Origin: Achromobacter kerstersii
GTDB taxonomy: Bacteria > Pseudomonadota > Gammaproteobacteria > Burkholderiales > Burkholderiaceae_B
DNA: 64,000 nucleotides
Direction: 5' to 3'
Assembly: GCF_902859595.1 (NCBI RefSeq)
Contig: NZ_CADIJQ010000004.1
Location: 62,001 to 126,000, forward strand
The translations under genes were made by a program, and so were the position numbers. Shown here in pieces: positions 26,283-35,267 of the stretch (position 1 is the stretch's first letter; each line of letters starts with the position of its first letter). The notes beneath the pieces were generated by a model. That model had not been told where the DNA came from and did not search any database. It saw only the letters and a program-made list of their open reading frames with translations.

Positions 26283-27837
26283 CTTACCCGTTCGCGCCGG
26301 CACAGGCGCCCTGCTCATTCACGGGCTCGGCGGGACCGAGTACGACCTGGGGTCCATGCACAAGATCCTCAAGCGCGCCGGCATCGAGACGCACAGCCTG
26401 ACGCTGCCCGGCCACGGCGGAGCGCCAGAGGATCTGCTGTCCGTGCGCATGGAAGACTGGCTGGACGCCGTGACGGCCAAATATCACGAGGTGGCCGCCC
26501 GCTACGAGACGCTGCACGTCATGGGCATGTGCCTGGGCGCGCTGCTGGCGGTGGAACTGTGCAAGCGGGTGGGCCACAAGCAGGGCAAGCTGGTGTCGCT
26601 GGCCGCCCCCGTCTTCATTGATGGCTGGAGCACGCCCTGGTATCGGGGTCTGCGCCGGCTGGTCTACCGCATCCCTGGCCTGGCGGCGCGCATGCGCGTC
26701 GAAGAGGAAGAGCCCTACGGCATCAAGAACGAATTGGTCCGGTCCATCGTCAAGGCCAAGTTCGAACGGGGCGAGAACTTCCACTACCGCTGGGTGCCCC
26801 TGGCCTGCGTGCGCGAAGTCGACCGGCTGCGCGCGGCCGTGCGTCAGGGGCTGGACGGCATCGGCTGCCCCACGCTGATCATGCATGCACACGAAGACGA
26901 ACTCACTTCGGTGCGTTCGGCGCAACTGCTGCACGACGCCATCGCGGGCAGCCAGCTCGTGCTGCTGAACAACAGCTATCACATGATCTGCGTGGACAAT
27001 GACCGCGATCTGGTGGCCGCAACCGTGCTGCAATTCATGGACCGCGACCCGGCTGCCGTGCAATCGCCCCGCGCAGCCGGGCGCGCGGCCCCCATGGGCG
27101 CCGCCGACATCGAACGCATTCTTGAGGCGTACCGGGGCTCGCTGCTGGCCGGTGAATTCGAAACGCTGTTCCCGCTGTTTGCCGAGGACGTGGTCTGGAC
27201 CGAAGAAGGCGACAACCCCATCAGCGGCGTCTACGAAGGGCGCGGGGCGCTGATCAACTTGTTCTCGCGCTTGATGGACTATTCGCGCAACACCTTCGCG
27301 GTCAACGAGGTTGGCCAGCCTGCGCTGTCGGGTCGATCGATTGCGCTGCCCCTGCGCTTTCAGGTGCAGGACGGCGCGGGGCTGTACAACGGCGCGTCCA
27401 CCCACACGCTGCGCTTACGCAACCACAGCATCACGAAGGTCGTTTCCAAAGCCGATGAACCCCAGCGCGAAGATGCGCTCTGGCGCCGGCTGGCCGCCGC
27501 CAGCGGGCTGGAGCCCGAGGGCGACGCCATGGACGAGAGCACCCTGGCGCTTGACGCCAGCGCCTTGCCCGACGCCTTTGAAGCGGCCATCATCGAACTG
27601 CGTTCGCTGCCGGCCGCCCCCTCGGCCGCCGTATCGATCCGGCTGACCGCCTACGAACAGCAAGCGCGGCTGGGTGACGCCCCACCGGCGCCCGCCGCTG
27701 GCGCCGATGCCCGCGAACAGGTGCGTCACGCCGCATGGCGGCTCTTGTCCGGCCTGCCCGCCGACCAGGCGCAACGCCGCCACATTGCCCTGGTGCGGCG
27801 CTTGAAGGCGGGATATTGGCCCGCGGGCATGGACTAG
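26272..27837 (+). CDS. Alpha/beta hydrolase with Cys nucleophile fused to an NTF2/SnoaL-like domain
   Basis: Cytosolic protein of 521 residues. Residues 1-255 form an alpha/beta hydrolase: oxyanion region LLIHGLGGTEYDLGSM, nucleophile elbow G85-M-C87-L-G89, acid D209 in HAHEDELTS and His237 in NNSYHMICVD. The elbow has Cys where esterases have Ser, as in PHA synthases and dienelactone hydrolase, which suggests acyl-thioester chemistry or a slow hydrolase. Residues about 275-395 look like an NTF2/SnoaL domain (RILEAYRGSLLAGEFETLF, EGRGALINLFSRLMDYS). The last 125 residues are Ala/Pro-rich and end in a helical segment. Overlaps the MASE1-PAS gene, so the two are probably co-translated. No named family recognised. 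Confidence 0.83.
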   Translation: MSTNLPVRAGTGALLIHGLGGTEYDLGSMHKILKRAGIETHSLTLPGHGGAPEDLLSVRMEDWLDAVTAKYHEVAARYETLHVMGMCLGALLAVELCKRVGHKQGKLVSLAAPVFIDGWSTPWYRGLRRLVYRIPGLAARMRVEEEEPYGIKNELVRSIVKAKFERGENFHYRWVPLACVREVDRLRAAVRQGLDGIGCPTLIMHAHEDELTSVRSAQLLHDAIAGSQLVLLNNSYHMICVDNDRDLVAATVLQFMDRDPAAVQSPRAAGRAAPMGAADIERILEAYRGSLLAGEFETLFPLFAEDVVWTEEGDNPISGVYEGRGALINLFSRLMDYSRNTFAVNEVGQPALSGRSIALPLRFQVQDGAGLYNGASTHTLRLRNHSITKVVSKADEPQREDALWRRLAAASGLEPEGDAMDESTLALDASALPDAFEAAIIELRSLPAAPSAAVSIRLTAYEQQARLGDAPPAPAAGADAREQVRHAAWRLLSGLPADQAQRRHIALVRRLKAGYWPAGMD

Positions 27838-27846
27838 AATGCGGCC

Positions 27847-28272
27847 ATGCCTGACTTGACCCGCCTCCTCCGTCTTCGGAGCGCCGTGCGCGCCCACGGC
27901 GTGCTGTGGCTGGCGCTTCTGGCCTTGACCTTGCGCGCCCTGGTGCCAACGGGCTATATGCCCGACGCCCGCGCGCTGCATGACGGCCGGCTCGAAGTCA
28001 CGTTCTGCTCGGCTGCGGGCGACCTGTCCACGCTGAGCCTGGCGCTGGGCAACCCGCCGGACGGCAAGTCTGCGCATGACGCCGCCGAAACGGGCGCTCA
28101 ATGCCCCTTCGGGCTGCTTGCGCATGTTTCCCCCGCGCCGCTTGCCGGCGTCACCCCCATCCTGCTGCCCGTCAGCCGGTCTGCACCGCCCCCGCCTGTT
28201 TACCAGGCCTTGCCCGCCCTGGCCGCCCAAGGGCCGCCCCTGGGGTCTCGCGCCCCACCCTCGCTGGTCTGA
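27847..28272 (+). CDS. DUF2946-like small membrane or exported protein, copper-gene associated
   Basis: Protein of 141 residues with one N-terminal membrane segment (GVLWLALLALTLRALVPTGYMP). The pattern RALVPTGYMPD, later FCSAAG and CPFGLLAH, fits DUF2946, a family usually found beside copper chaperone and TonB receptor genes. The paired cysteines and histidines could bind metal; function unknown. It starts 9 bp after the hydrolase stop and leads into SCO1 and PCu(A)C genes. Confidence 0.75.
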   Translation: MPDLTRLLRLRSAVRAHGVLWLALLALTLRALVPTGYMPDARALHDGRLEVTFCSAAGDLSTLSLALGNPPDGKSAHDAAETGAQCPFGLLAHVSPAPLAGVTPILLPVSRSAPPPPVYQALPALAAQGPPLGSRAPPSLV

Positions 28273-28333
28273 CTCCGCCTGATGGCGCGGCCCTGCCGCG
28301 CGCCTTGCCGACACGTCGACCCAAGAGGTTTTC

Positions 28334-28990
28334 ATGCGTTACCCCACCCTGTTCGCGCCCACCAGCGCGACGTCTTCTTGCGCGTCTTCCCGCGCGTCCT
28401 CCGATGCGCCCGATCTGCGCCGCCGCCTGCTGCTGTCTTCGGTGGCCTTGCTGGCCCCGCTGGCCCTGACCGGCTGCGGCCCCGAGGCCCCCAAGCTGCA
28501 TGGCATGGACCTGTCCGGCATGCCCGCCGGCGATTTCCAGCTGCAAGACACCAGCGGCCAGCCGCGGACCTTGGCTGACTATCGCGGACACCCCATCATG
28601 CTGTTCTTCGGCTTCACCCAATGCCCCGACATCTGCCCGACCGCGCTGACCCGCGCGCTTGAGATCAAAGCGCAGCTGGGCGCCGATGCCGACAAGCTGC
28701 GCGTGCTGTTCATCACCGTCGACCCCGAGCGCGACACCGCCGAGATCCTGCGCGCCTACACGCAGGCGTTCGACCCCGGGTTCGTGGGCCTGCGCGGCAC
28801 CGCCGAGCAAACGCGCGCCGCCGCGCAATCGTTCAAGGTGTTCTACCAGAAGGTTGCCACCGGCTCGTCCTACACCATGGACCACACCGCGCTCACCTAC
28901 ATCATCGACGCCCAGGGCAAGTTGCGCCTGGCGCTGCGCCACCAGCAAAGCACCGAACAATGCGTGGAAGACCTGCGCACCGTGCTTTGA
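28334..28990 (+). CDS. SCO1/SenC/PrrC family copper chaperone
   Basis: Membrane-anchored thioredoxin-fold protein of 218 residues that delivers copper to haem-copper oxidases. The arginine-rich start leads to a lipobox LALTGC (Cys48). The copper ligands are present: C97-P-D-I-C101 in GFTQCPDICPT and His184 in YTMDHTALTYIID. It lies between the DUF2946-like gene and PCu(A)C; PCu(A)C and SCO1 act together in loading Cu sites. The first 30 residues are Ser-rich and unusually long ahead of the lipobox. Confidence 0.95.
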   Translation: MRYPTLFAPTSATSSCASSRASSDAPDLRRRLLLSSVALLAPLALTGCGPEAPKLHGMDLSGMPAGDFQLQDTSGQPRTLADYRGHPIMLFFGFTQCPDICPTALTRALEIKAQLGADADKLRVLFITVDPERDTAEILRAYTQAFDPGFVGLRGTAEQTRAAAQSFKVFYQKVATGSSYTMDHTALTYIIDAQGKLRLALRHQQSTEQCVEDLRTVL

Positions 28991-29040
28991 CGCCAGTGGC
29001 TCCCCGCCACACGACCTCTATATATAGATAGGAGACTTTC

Positions 29041-29535
29041 ATGAAACACCTCTCGCTCAAATCTTTCGCCGCCGCCTTCACCCTGTGCGCCCTGTCCGGC
29101 TTCGCGCCCGCCACGCTGGCGCAAGACGCCGCCCTGAAAGTGGAAGACGTCTGGGTGCGCGCCACCGTGCCGAATCAGCACGCAACCGGCGTCTTCATGC
29201 GCCTGACCTCGCCCACGGCAGGCCGACTGGTCGGCGTGGAATCCGACGCCGCCAAGCACGTGGAAGTGCATGAAATGGCGATGCAGGACGACGTCATGAA
29301 GATGCGCCAGGTGCCGGCCATCGACCTGCCCGCCGGCCAGGCGGTGGAATTGAAGCCGGGCGGCTATCACGTGATGCTGATCGATCTGGCCAAGCAGATC
29401 ACCCCGGGCGATCACGTGCCGCTGACGCTGATCGTCGAAGACGCCAAGCAGCAGCAACACCGGGTGCCGGTTCAAGCTGAAGCCCGCGCGCTGAACGCCA
29501 AGGCAGGCGCCGCCCCCGCGCAGCACGGCCACTGA
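29041..29535 (+). CDS. PCu(A)C copper chaperone
   Basis: Periplasmic copper(I) chaperone of 164 residues with a signal peptide ending ATLAQD. The copper motif is seen as H and M residues in HVEVHEMAMQDDVMKMRQV and GGYHVMLIDL, fitting H-x(n)-M-x(n)-H-x-M. A His-containing tail (AQHGH) ends the protein. An AGGAG sits 6 bases before the ATG. It works with SCO1 in loading copper into respiratory oxidases; the bo3 oxidase further downstream needs CuB. Confidence 0.95.
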   Translation: MKHLSLKSFAAAFTLCALSGFAPATLAQDAALKVEDVWVRATVPNQHATGVFMRLTSPTAGRLVGVESDAAKHVEVHEMAMQDDVMKMRQVPAIDLPAGQAVELKPGGYHVMLIDLAKQITPGDHVPLTLIVEDAKQQQHRVPVQAEARALNAKAGAAPAQHGH

Positions 29536-29607
29536 CAGCGCAATGACATCTGTGCTTCAAGCCTGAAATACCTTTCGGCGCCTGAAGCCGGTTTACCTGC
29601 AACACCA

Positions 29608-29653
29608 CGGCGCACGCCCGGTCGAATTGAAAAGGCCGGACGTGCGCCGTTTT
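29608..29653 (+). terminator. Rho-independent terminator after the copper genes
   Basis: Stem CGGCGCACGCCCGG / CCGGACGTGCGCCG (one mismatch) with a 14-base loop, then TTTT. It lies 73 bp after the PCu(A)C stop. Confidence 0.8.
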
Positions 29654-29759
29654 CACGCCCCGGTCAGGCAGTTCCGCATTCAGGAAATCGTCCGCTGGCC
29701 ACATCGCGGACGACGGCGCGGCCAGGTTGGCCGCAGGCTATGTTTGCCAGGAGCGTTTC

Positions 29760-30143
29760 ATGAAGACCTTCACCACCACCGTGTTGCTATGCGCCGGCTT
29801 GGCCGTCGCGGGCGCCGCCCAGGCGCAATCCGCAGTTCAATCCCCCGCCCCGTCCACCCAGTACAAGCGCGATCTGTATGGCGACTGGCGCGTCACCTAC
29901 TCCGCCCCCACCGCCAAGAGCTCGGACCAGGTGGCCTCTGAATTGGCGCAGGCGAAAGCCAATGGCCAATACACATTCGGCCAGGAAGACTACCCGCCCC
30001 CCGCCGTGTCGACCGCCAGCGAAAGCCGCGCCCAGGTCGAACAGGAATTGCAGCAGGCGCAAACCCAGGGCCAGATGGCGTCCGACCAGGAAGACTACCC
30101 GCCCCCGGCCATGGCCCACAGCGGCATGTCTGACATTCATTGA
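29760..30143 (+). CDS. DUF4148-like small exported protein
   Basis: Exported protein of 127 residues (signal peptide MKTFTTTVLLCAGLAVAGAAQAQ, quoted to its cleavage region at about residue 23). The mature part has two similar blocks, each with QVxxELxQAxxxGQ followed by DQEDYPPPA or GQEDYPPPA. Paired short blocks of this kind with the V-x-x-E-L-x-x-A core are typical of DUF4148, a family expanded in Bordetella, Achromobacter and Burkholderia with no known function. The ATG at 29760 follows AGGAGCGTTTC. Confidence 0.8.
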   Translation: MKTFTTTVLLCAGLAVAGAAQAQSAVQSPAPSTQYKRDLYGDWRVTYSAPTAKSSDQVASELAQAKANGQYTFGQEDYPPPAVSTASESRAQVEQELQQAQTQGQMASDQEDYPPPAMAHSGMSDIH

Positions 30144-30358
30144 CGGGCCGCCATCTTCAGCGAATATTGGGGACGCACATATCCGCCCCGATGCCAGCGT
30201 GCTGCGCTGAATCACCATACAATGCCTGCACGTCCACCGTCGGCGCCCCACTCGGGCCCGGCGGCAGCCGGCCCCTTTGGCCGCGCGCCGGACGCCTGCG
30301 TTCCGCGCCGCCGGGCGCTTGACCCGCCGGCGGGCCGCCGGCACCTACGTGTCTGGAT

Positions 30359-31561
30359 ATGCCCGGTAGTTCCGCTTTTTCATTCCTGCGTACCTTATGC
30401 AGCCTGCGCTGGCTCGCCATCGCGGGCCAGGCCGCCACCATCTTGCTGGCCAGCAGCGTGCTGGGCCTGGACCTGCCGCTTGAGCCCCTGTGGATCGGCG
30501 TGGGTGTGCTGATCGGTTTCAACGCCTACGCCAGCCTGCGGCTGCGCCACCCCCGCGACTTGTCCCACATCACGGCCTTCGGGCATTTGCTGGTGGACAT
30601 GGCGGCGCTGTCCTGGATGATCGGATGGAGCGGCGGCATCAGCAACCCGTTCGGCATGATGTTCCTGATCCTGACCGCGCTGGCGGCGCTGGCCTTGCCG
30701 CGCAACTGGGCGTTCGCGGCGGCGGTGGCCGGCATTTCGGGCTATGCGGCGGCGGCCATCTTCGGCCAGCCCCTGCGCGGGGATGTGGACACGCATTCCC
30801 TGCTGCTCTGGGGCCTGGGCGCGAATTTCCTGATTTCGGTCGTGGTGGTGCTGGTGTTTTCGACCCGGCTGGCCGCCGACCTGCGCGCCCGCGAGCGCGA
30901 ACTTGCCCGCCTGCGCGAACGCTTCACGCGTAACGAAGGCATCGTGGCCCTGGCGACCCACGCCGCCGCGATGGCGCACGAATTGAACACGCCGCTTGCG
31001 ACCATGACCCTGCTGACCGACGAAATCGCCGCCGAGGTCAAGGACGAAGACGTGCGCGAAGACGTGGCCACCTTGAGCCAACTCCTGGCGTTGTGCCGGG
31101 AACGCATCCGCAATCTGGCGGTCCCAACTGCCGTTGATCTGGTTCGCGTGGTGGGTCAATGGCGGCTGATCCGGCCGACGATCGACCTGCAACGCTCGGG
31201 CACGCTGCCCACCAGCTTGCGGGTGGACCCGGCCATCGCCCACTTGTTGCAGGCCTTGCTGAACAACGCGGCCGACGCGGGCGAAGCCGCCGAGGCCCCC
31301 CGCGTGGACCTGCATCTGGAATATGGCTATGGCGCCTTGCGCGGCGAAGTGCGGGATTACGGACGGGGCTTCGACCCCGACCAGACCCTGCTGCCTGCAA
31401 CCAGCCTGTTCAACAGTGGCAAACCGGGAGGGCTGGGCGTGGGCCTGGCGCTGTCGCACGCCACCGTGGAACAACTGGGCGGCGAAATGACCATGACCGC
31501 CGCTGCTGGGGGAGGCACCCGCATCCGCTTTTACCTGCCCCTGGGCAACCCCGGAATTTGA
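30359..31561 (+). CDS. regB: Redox sensor histidine kinase RegB (PrrB/RoxS)
   Basis: Inner-membrane kinase of 400 residues with six helices. The quinone-sensing loop GGISNPF is at residues 92-98. The H-box is AAMAHELNTPLATM with His207. A cysteine at position 246 (LLALCRERI) sits where the redox-active Cys of RegB lies. The ATP domain has NNAADAG, DYGRGFDP and GGLGVGLALS. RegB responds to the redox state of the quinone pool and phosphorylates RegA. regA starts 5 bp after its stop, and the bo3 oxidase genes follow. The start is the ATG at 30359. Confidence 0.95.
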   Translation: MPGSSAFSFLRTLCSLRWLAIAGQAATILLASSVLGLDLPLEPLWIGVGVLIGFNAYASLRLRHPRDLSHITAFGHLLVDMAALSWMIGWSGGISNPFGMMFLILTALAALALPRNWAFAAAVAGISGYAAAAIFGQPLRGDVDTHSLLLWGLGANFLISVVVVLVFSTRLAADLRARERELARLRERFTRNEGIVALATHAAAMAHELNTPLATMTLLTDEIAAEVKDEDVREDVATLSQLLALCRERIRNLAVPTAVDLVRVVGQWRLIRPTIDLQRSGTLPTSLRVDPAIAHLLQALLNNAADAGEAAEAPRVDLHLEYGYGALRGEVRDYGRGFDPDQTLLPATSLFNSGKPGGLGVGLALSHATVEQLGGEMTMTAAAGGGTRIRFYLPLGNPGI

Positions 31562-31566
31562 TTGTG

Positions 31567-32118
31567 ATGAACCCTACCGACCTTGGCCTCTTGATCGACG
31601 ACGACGAACTGTATGTGCGCACCTTGCAGCGCAGCCTGTCGCGTCGCGGTCTGGAAACCCGAACCGCCACGGGCATCGCCGAAGCGCTGCGCGTGGCCGA
31701 GGAAATCCGGCCGGCCTTCGCGCTGGTGGATTTGCGCCTGGGCGAAGACTCCGGCCTGACGCTCATCCGCCCCTTGCGCGCGCTGCGTGCCGACATGCGC
31801 ATCCTGCTGGTCACCGGTTACGCCAGCGTGGCCACCGCCGTGGAAGCCATCAAGCGCGGCGCGGACGACTACCTGCCCAAGCCCGCCACCGCGCCGATGA
31901 TCCTGCGCACGCTGGGGTTGGTGAAGCCAGAATCCGTTACGATCGAAACGACCATGACGCCGTTGCACCGCCTAGAATGGGAGCACATTCATCAGGCGCT
32001 GCACGAAACCGGCGGTAATGTTTCCGCGGCGGCGCGTCTTCTGGGCATGCACCGGCGGTCATTGCAGCGCAAGCTGGCAAAAAAACCAGGGCCGGAACGC
32101 GAAGTGCTCGTCGACTGA
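31567..32118 (+). CDS. regA: Redox response regulator RegA (PrrA/RoxR)
   Basis: Two-domain regulator of 183 residues. Receiver domain: acidic LIDDDE (residues 9-14), phosphoacceptor Asp55 in ALVDLRLGEDSG, and KPAT near residue 103. The C-terminal Fis-type HTH reads HETGGNVSAAARLLGMHRRSLQRKL, shown here over residues 141-165. This is the RegA pattern, which is very conserved among proteobacteria. The gene is directly upstream of cyoABCD, and the gap contains two perfect GCGAC-N5-GTCGC sites, the form expected for RegA binding. Confidence 0.95.
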   Translation: MNPTDLGLLIDDDELYVRTLQRSLSRRGLETRTATGIAEALRVAEEIRPAFALVDLRLGEDSGLTLIRPLRALRADMRILLVTGYASVATAVEAIKRGADDYLPKPATAPMILRTLGLVKPESVTIETTMTPLHRLEWEHIHQALHETGGNVSAAARLLGMHRRSLQRKLAKKPGPEREVLVD

Positions 32119-32159
32119 TTTGTGCGGGTGCGACACATCTTTACAACACCCCATGTGCA

Positions 32160-32180
32160 GGTGCGACATATCGTCGCACC
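32160..32180. promoter_or_regulatory. Probable RegA binding site 1
   Basis: Perfect palindrome GGTGCGAC-ATATC-GTCGCACC. The core GCGAC-N5-GTCGC fits published RegA/PrrA-type sites. A half site GGTGCGAC lies 33 bp upstream (32127-32134) with no matching right arm. Confidence 0.65.
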
Positions 32181-32225
32181 CCCTGCACCCCTCCCGGGGC
32201 AGTTGCTCCCCTAGGAAAACCCTGT

Positions 32226-32247
32226 ATCTGCCCCGATGGGGGCAGAT
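32226..32247. promoter_or_regulatory. 9-bp inverted repeat upstream of cyoA
   Basis: ATCTGCCCC-GATG-GGGGCAGAT, a perfect stem of nine with a 4-base loop and no T-tract. It may be a protein site or a leader hairpin between the two RegA-type palindromes. Confidence 0.35.
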
Positions 32248-32259
32248 TCCTCCCAGGCA

Positions 32260-32278
32260 ATGCGACCATGTGTCGCAT
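32260..32278. promoter_or_regulatory. Probable RegA binding site 2
   Basis: Perfect palindrome ATGCGAC-CATGT-GTCGCAT, with the same GCGAC-N5-GTCGC core and spacing as site 1, immediately before an FNR-like box. Confidence 0.65.
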
Positions 32279-32280
32279 GC

Positions 32281-32294
32281 TTGACGGATATCAA
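32281..32294. promoter_or_regulatory. Probable FNR/ANR box
   Basis: TTGAC-GGAT-ATCAA differs from TTGAT-N4-ATCAA at one base. It lies 83 bp before the cyoA GTG and 2 bp from RegA-type site 2. FNR represses cyo in other bacteria; here this is inferred. Confidence 0.55.
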
Positions 32295-32376
32295 GCCGAT
32301 AGGATGGACGTTGCTGCCTAGCAGCATTCCAGTCTGCTGCTACGCAGCATTTCCAACCATCCATCCAAGGCTGTAC

Positions 32377-33285
32377 GTGAAACACCCCCTCCTTGCGACC
32401 CTAACGCGCATTTTTGGCGTCGGCGCGGTCATGCTGCTTGGCGGCTGCAACATGGAAATTCTCTCTCCCAAGGGAGACATTGGCGCCCAGGAAAAGACTT
32501 TGCTGTTCACGGCGACGGGGCTGATGCTCATCGTTGTGATTCCAGTACTGTTCATGATCGTGGCGTTTGCGTGGAAATATCGCGCATCCAATACCAAAGC
32601 TGACTACCAGCCCAAGTGGGCCCACTCCACGGCGATTGAAGTCGTAGTTTGGACCGTTCCTTGTATCATCGTGGCGATTCTCGCCGTGATCACCTGGCGC
32701 TCCACGCACGCGCTGGACCCCTACAAGCCGCTCGTTTCCGAACACAAGCCCGTCACCATCGAGGTGGTGTCGCTGGATTGGAAGTGGCTGTTCATCTACC
32801 CCGAGTACGACATCGCCACAGTGAACGAGATTGCGTTCCCCGTGGACGTTCCGGTCAACTTCCGGATCACGTCGGCATCGGTCATGAATTCGTTCTTCAT
32901 CCCCCAGCTGGGCAGCCAGATCTACTCGATGGCCGGCATGGAGACGAAGTTGCACCTGAATGCGCGCGAAGCTGGCACCTATGCCGGCATCTCGGCCAAC
33001 TACAGCGGCGCCGGTTTCTCCGGCATGCGCTTCAAGGCCATCGCGATGCCGCAAGAAGGGTTCGACAACTGGGTCAAGGAAGCCAAGGCTTCTCCCACGG
33101 CGCTGACCCCCGAGGTGTATGCGGAACTGACCAAGCGCAGCGAGCGCAACCCGGTCGTCAAGTACTCCTCGGCGCCTCCCGCCATGTTTGATTTCGTCTT
33201 GGGCAGCACCATGTCCAAGATGGCCGGTGTGGACTCCGCCACGTGCACGTCCACGTCGAACAATCTGATCGCAGGAATTAACTAA
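32377..33285 (+). CDS. cyoA: Cytochrome bo3 ubiquinol oxidase subunit II
   Basis: Lipoprotein subunit of the quinol oxidase, 302 residues with the GTG start at 32377 (AAGG seven bases before). The signal carries the lipobox MLLGGC, followed by two helices. The cupredoxin domain reads [20 protein letters not shown] and [18 protein letters not shown] (quoted in parts); the CuA ligands of cytochrome c oxidase are absent, which marks it as a quinol oxidase. The first in-frame ATG upstream, at 32260, lies inside the regulatory palindromes and is rejected. First gene of cyoABCD. Confidence 0.95.
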   Translation: MKHPLLATLTRIFGVGAVMLLGGCNMEILSPKGDIGAQEKTLLFTATGLMLIVVIPVLFMIVAFAWKYRASNTKADYQPKWAHSTAIEVVVWTVPCIIVAILAVITWRSTHALDPYKPLVSEHKPVTIEVVSLDWKWLFIYPEYDIATVNEIAFPVDVPVNFRITSASVMNSFFIPQLGSQIYSMAGMETKLHLNAREAGTYAGISANYSGAGFSGMRFKAIAMPQEGFDNWVKEAKASPTALTPEVYAELTKRSERNPVVKYSSAPPAMFDFVLGSTMSKMAGVDSATCTSTSNNLIAGIN

Positions 33286-33287
33286 CA

Positions 33288-35264
33288 ATGCTCGGGAAAC
33301 TCACCCTCGAGGCCATTCCGTACCATGAACCTATCGTCATGGTTACGCTGGCCGCCGTGTGCCTGGGAGGCCTAGCGGTCTTCGGCGCCATCACTTACTT
33401 CGGCAAGTGGAAGTACCTGTGGACGGAATGGCTGACCTCCGTCGACCACAAGCGCATCGGCGTGATGTACATCATCGTCGCGCTGATCATGCTGCTGCGC
33501 GGCTTTGCCGACGCCATCATGATGCGTACCCAGTTGGCGGTGGCATCCGCTGACTCCGCCGGCTTCTTGCCACCCCATCACTACGACCAGATCTTCACCG
33601 CCCACGGCGTCATCATGATTTTCTTCATGGCGATGCCCTTCATTACCGGGCTGATGAACATCGTGGTGCCGCTGCAAATCGGCGCCCGCGACGTGGCCTA
33701 CCCGTTCCTGAACTCGCTGAGCTTCTGGCTGTTCGGTGCTGGCGTCGCGCTGATGATGATCTCGCTGTTCGTGGGCGAATTCGCCGCGACCGGCTGGCTC
33801 GCCTATCCGCCGTTGTCTGGGCTGGACTACAGCCCAAGCGTCGGGGTGGACTACTACATCTGGGCGCTCCAGATATCAGGGTTGGGCACAACACTTAGCG
33901 GTATCAACTTCATCGTGACCATCCTGCGCATGCGCGCACCGGGCATGAGCCTGATGAAGATGCCGATTTTCACGTGGACCTCGCTGGTCACCAACGTGCT
34001 GATCGTCGCCGCCTTCCCCGTCCTGGCCGCAACCCTTGCGCTCTTGACGATGGACCGCTACCTGGGCACGCACTTCTTCACGAACGACATGGGCGGCAAC
34101 GTCATGATGTACGTGAACCTGATCTGGATCTGGGGTCACCCCGAGGTCTACATCCTGGTGCTGCCGGCGTTTGGCGTGTATTCGGAAGTGGTTGCCACCT
34201 TTGCCCGCAAGACGCTGTTCGGCTACAAGTCCATGGTTTACGCCACGGCCGCCATTGGCGTGCTGTCGTTCCTGGTCTGGCTGCACCACTTCTTCACGAT
34301 GGGTGCGGGGGCCAACGTCAATGCCTTCTTCGGCATTGCAACGATGATTATCTCGATCCCGACGGGCGCGAAGATTTTCAACTGGCTGTTCACCATCTAC
34401 CGCGGCCGCCTGCGCATCACGACGCCGGTGCTGTGGACGCTGGGCTTCATGATCGTCTTCGTCATCGGCGGCATGACCGGCGTGATGCTGGCCATCCCCG
34501 GCGTGTCCTTCGTGCTGCACAACAGCTTGTTCCTGATCGCCCACTTCCACAACACCATCATCGGTGGCGTGGTGTTCGGTTGTATCGCCGGTATGACGTA
34601 CTGGTTCCCCAAGGCATTCGGCTTCACGCTGAATGAGCGCCTGGGCCGCTACTCGTTCTACTGCTGGTTCGTTGGTTTCTTCATGGCCTTCATGCCCCTG
34701 TACATCCTGGGCTTCAAGGGCATGACGCGTCGCCTGAACCACTACGACAACCCCGAATGGCAGCCGTACCTGCTGGTTGCGCTGGCTGGCGCCGCGCTGA
34801 TCATGCTGGGCATCTGGTTCCTGCTGCAGCAAGTGTTTGTGTCGGTTCGCCAACGCAAGCAAAACCAGGACGTCACGGGCGATCCCTGGGATGGCCGTAC
34901 CCTGGAATGGTCGATTTCGTCGCCGGCTCCTTTCTACAACTTCGCCCACGTTCCTCACGTTGATGAGCTGGACCAGTTCTGGGAAGACAAGCAAAGCGGC
35001 AAGGCCTACAAGCGCCCGGCCAAGTACGAAGACATCCACATGCCGCGTAACACCGGCGCTGGCGTCTACATCGGTTTGTTCGGCCTGGTGATGTGCTTCG
35101 CGCTGATCTGGCACATCTGGTGGCTCGCCGCCGCCGGTTTCGTCGGCATGATCGGTGCGTTCATCGCCCGTGCCTACGACCGCGACGTCGATTACTGGGT
35201 CCCGGCCGCGGAAGTCGAACGCATCGAAAACGCTCACTTTGACAAAATGCAGAAGGCCGCCTGA
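33288..35264 (+). CDS. cyoB: Cytochrome bo3 ubiquinol oxidase subunit I
   Basis: Catalytic subunit, 658 residues and about 15 helices, reducing oxygen to water while pumping protons. Metal ligands are all in place: His of [12 protein letters not shown] (haem b), His and Tyr of [17 protein letters not shown] (CuB and the cross-linked Tyr), the pair in WLHHFFTMG (CuB), and both His of [11 protein letters not shown] (haem o3 and b). It starts 2 bp after cyoA. No heme O synthase (cyoE) follows, so that enzyme must be encoded elsewhere. Confidence 0.98.
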   Translation: MLGKLTLEAIPYHEPIVMVTLAAVCLGGLAVFGAITYFGKWKYLWTEWLTSVDHKRIGVMYIIVALIMLLRGFADAIMMRTQLAVASADSAGFLPPHHYDQIFTAHGVIMIFFMAMPFITGLMNIVVPLQIGARDVAYPFLNSLSFWLFGAGVALMMISLFVGEFAATGWLAYPPLSGLDYSPSVGVDYYIWALQISGLGTTLSGINFIVTILRMRAPGMSLMKMPIFTWTSLVTNVLIVAAFPVLAATLALLTMDRYLGTHFFTNDMGGNVMMYVNLIWIWGHPEVYILVLPAFGVYSEVVATFARKTLFGYKSMVYATAAIGVLSFLVWLHHFFTMGAGANVNAFFGIATMIISIPTGAKIFNWLFTIYRGRLRITTPVLWTLGFMIVFVIGGMTGVMLAIPGVSFVLHNSLFLIAHFHNTIIGGVVFGCIAGMTYWFPKAFGFTLNERLGRYSFYCWFVGFFMAFMPLYILGFKGMTRRLNHYDNPEWQPYLLVALAGAALIMLGIWFLLQQVFVSVRQRKQNQDVTGDPWDGRTLEWSISSPAPFYNFAHVPHVDELDQFWEDKQSGKAYKRPAKYEDIHMPRNTGAGVYIGLFGLVMCFALIWHIWWLAAAGFVGMIGAFIARAYDRDVDYWVPAAEVERIENAHFDKMQKAA

Positions 35265-35267
35265 GCC

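Noticed and set aside
32377..33285. Subunit II as a cytochrome c oxidase (coxB)
   Set aside because: The CuA ligands are missing and the surrounding sequence and gene order are those of cyoABCD.
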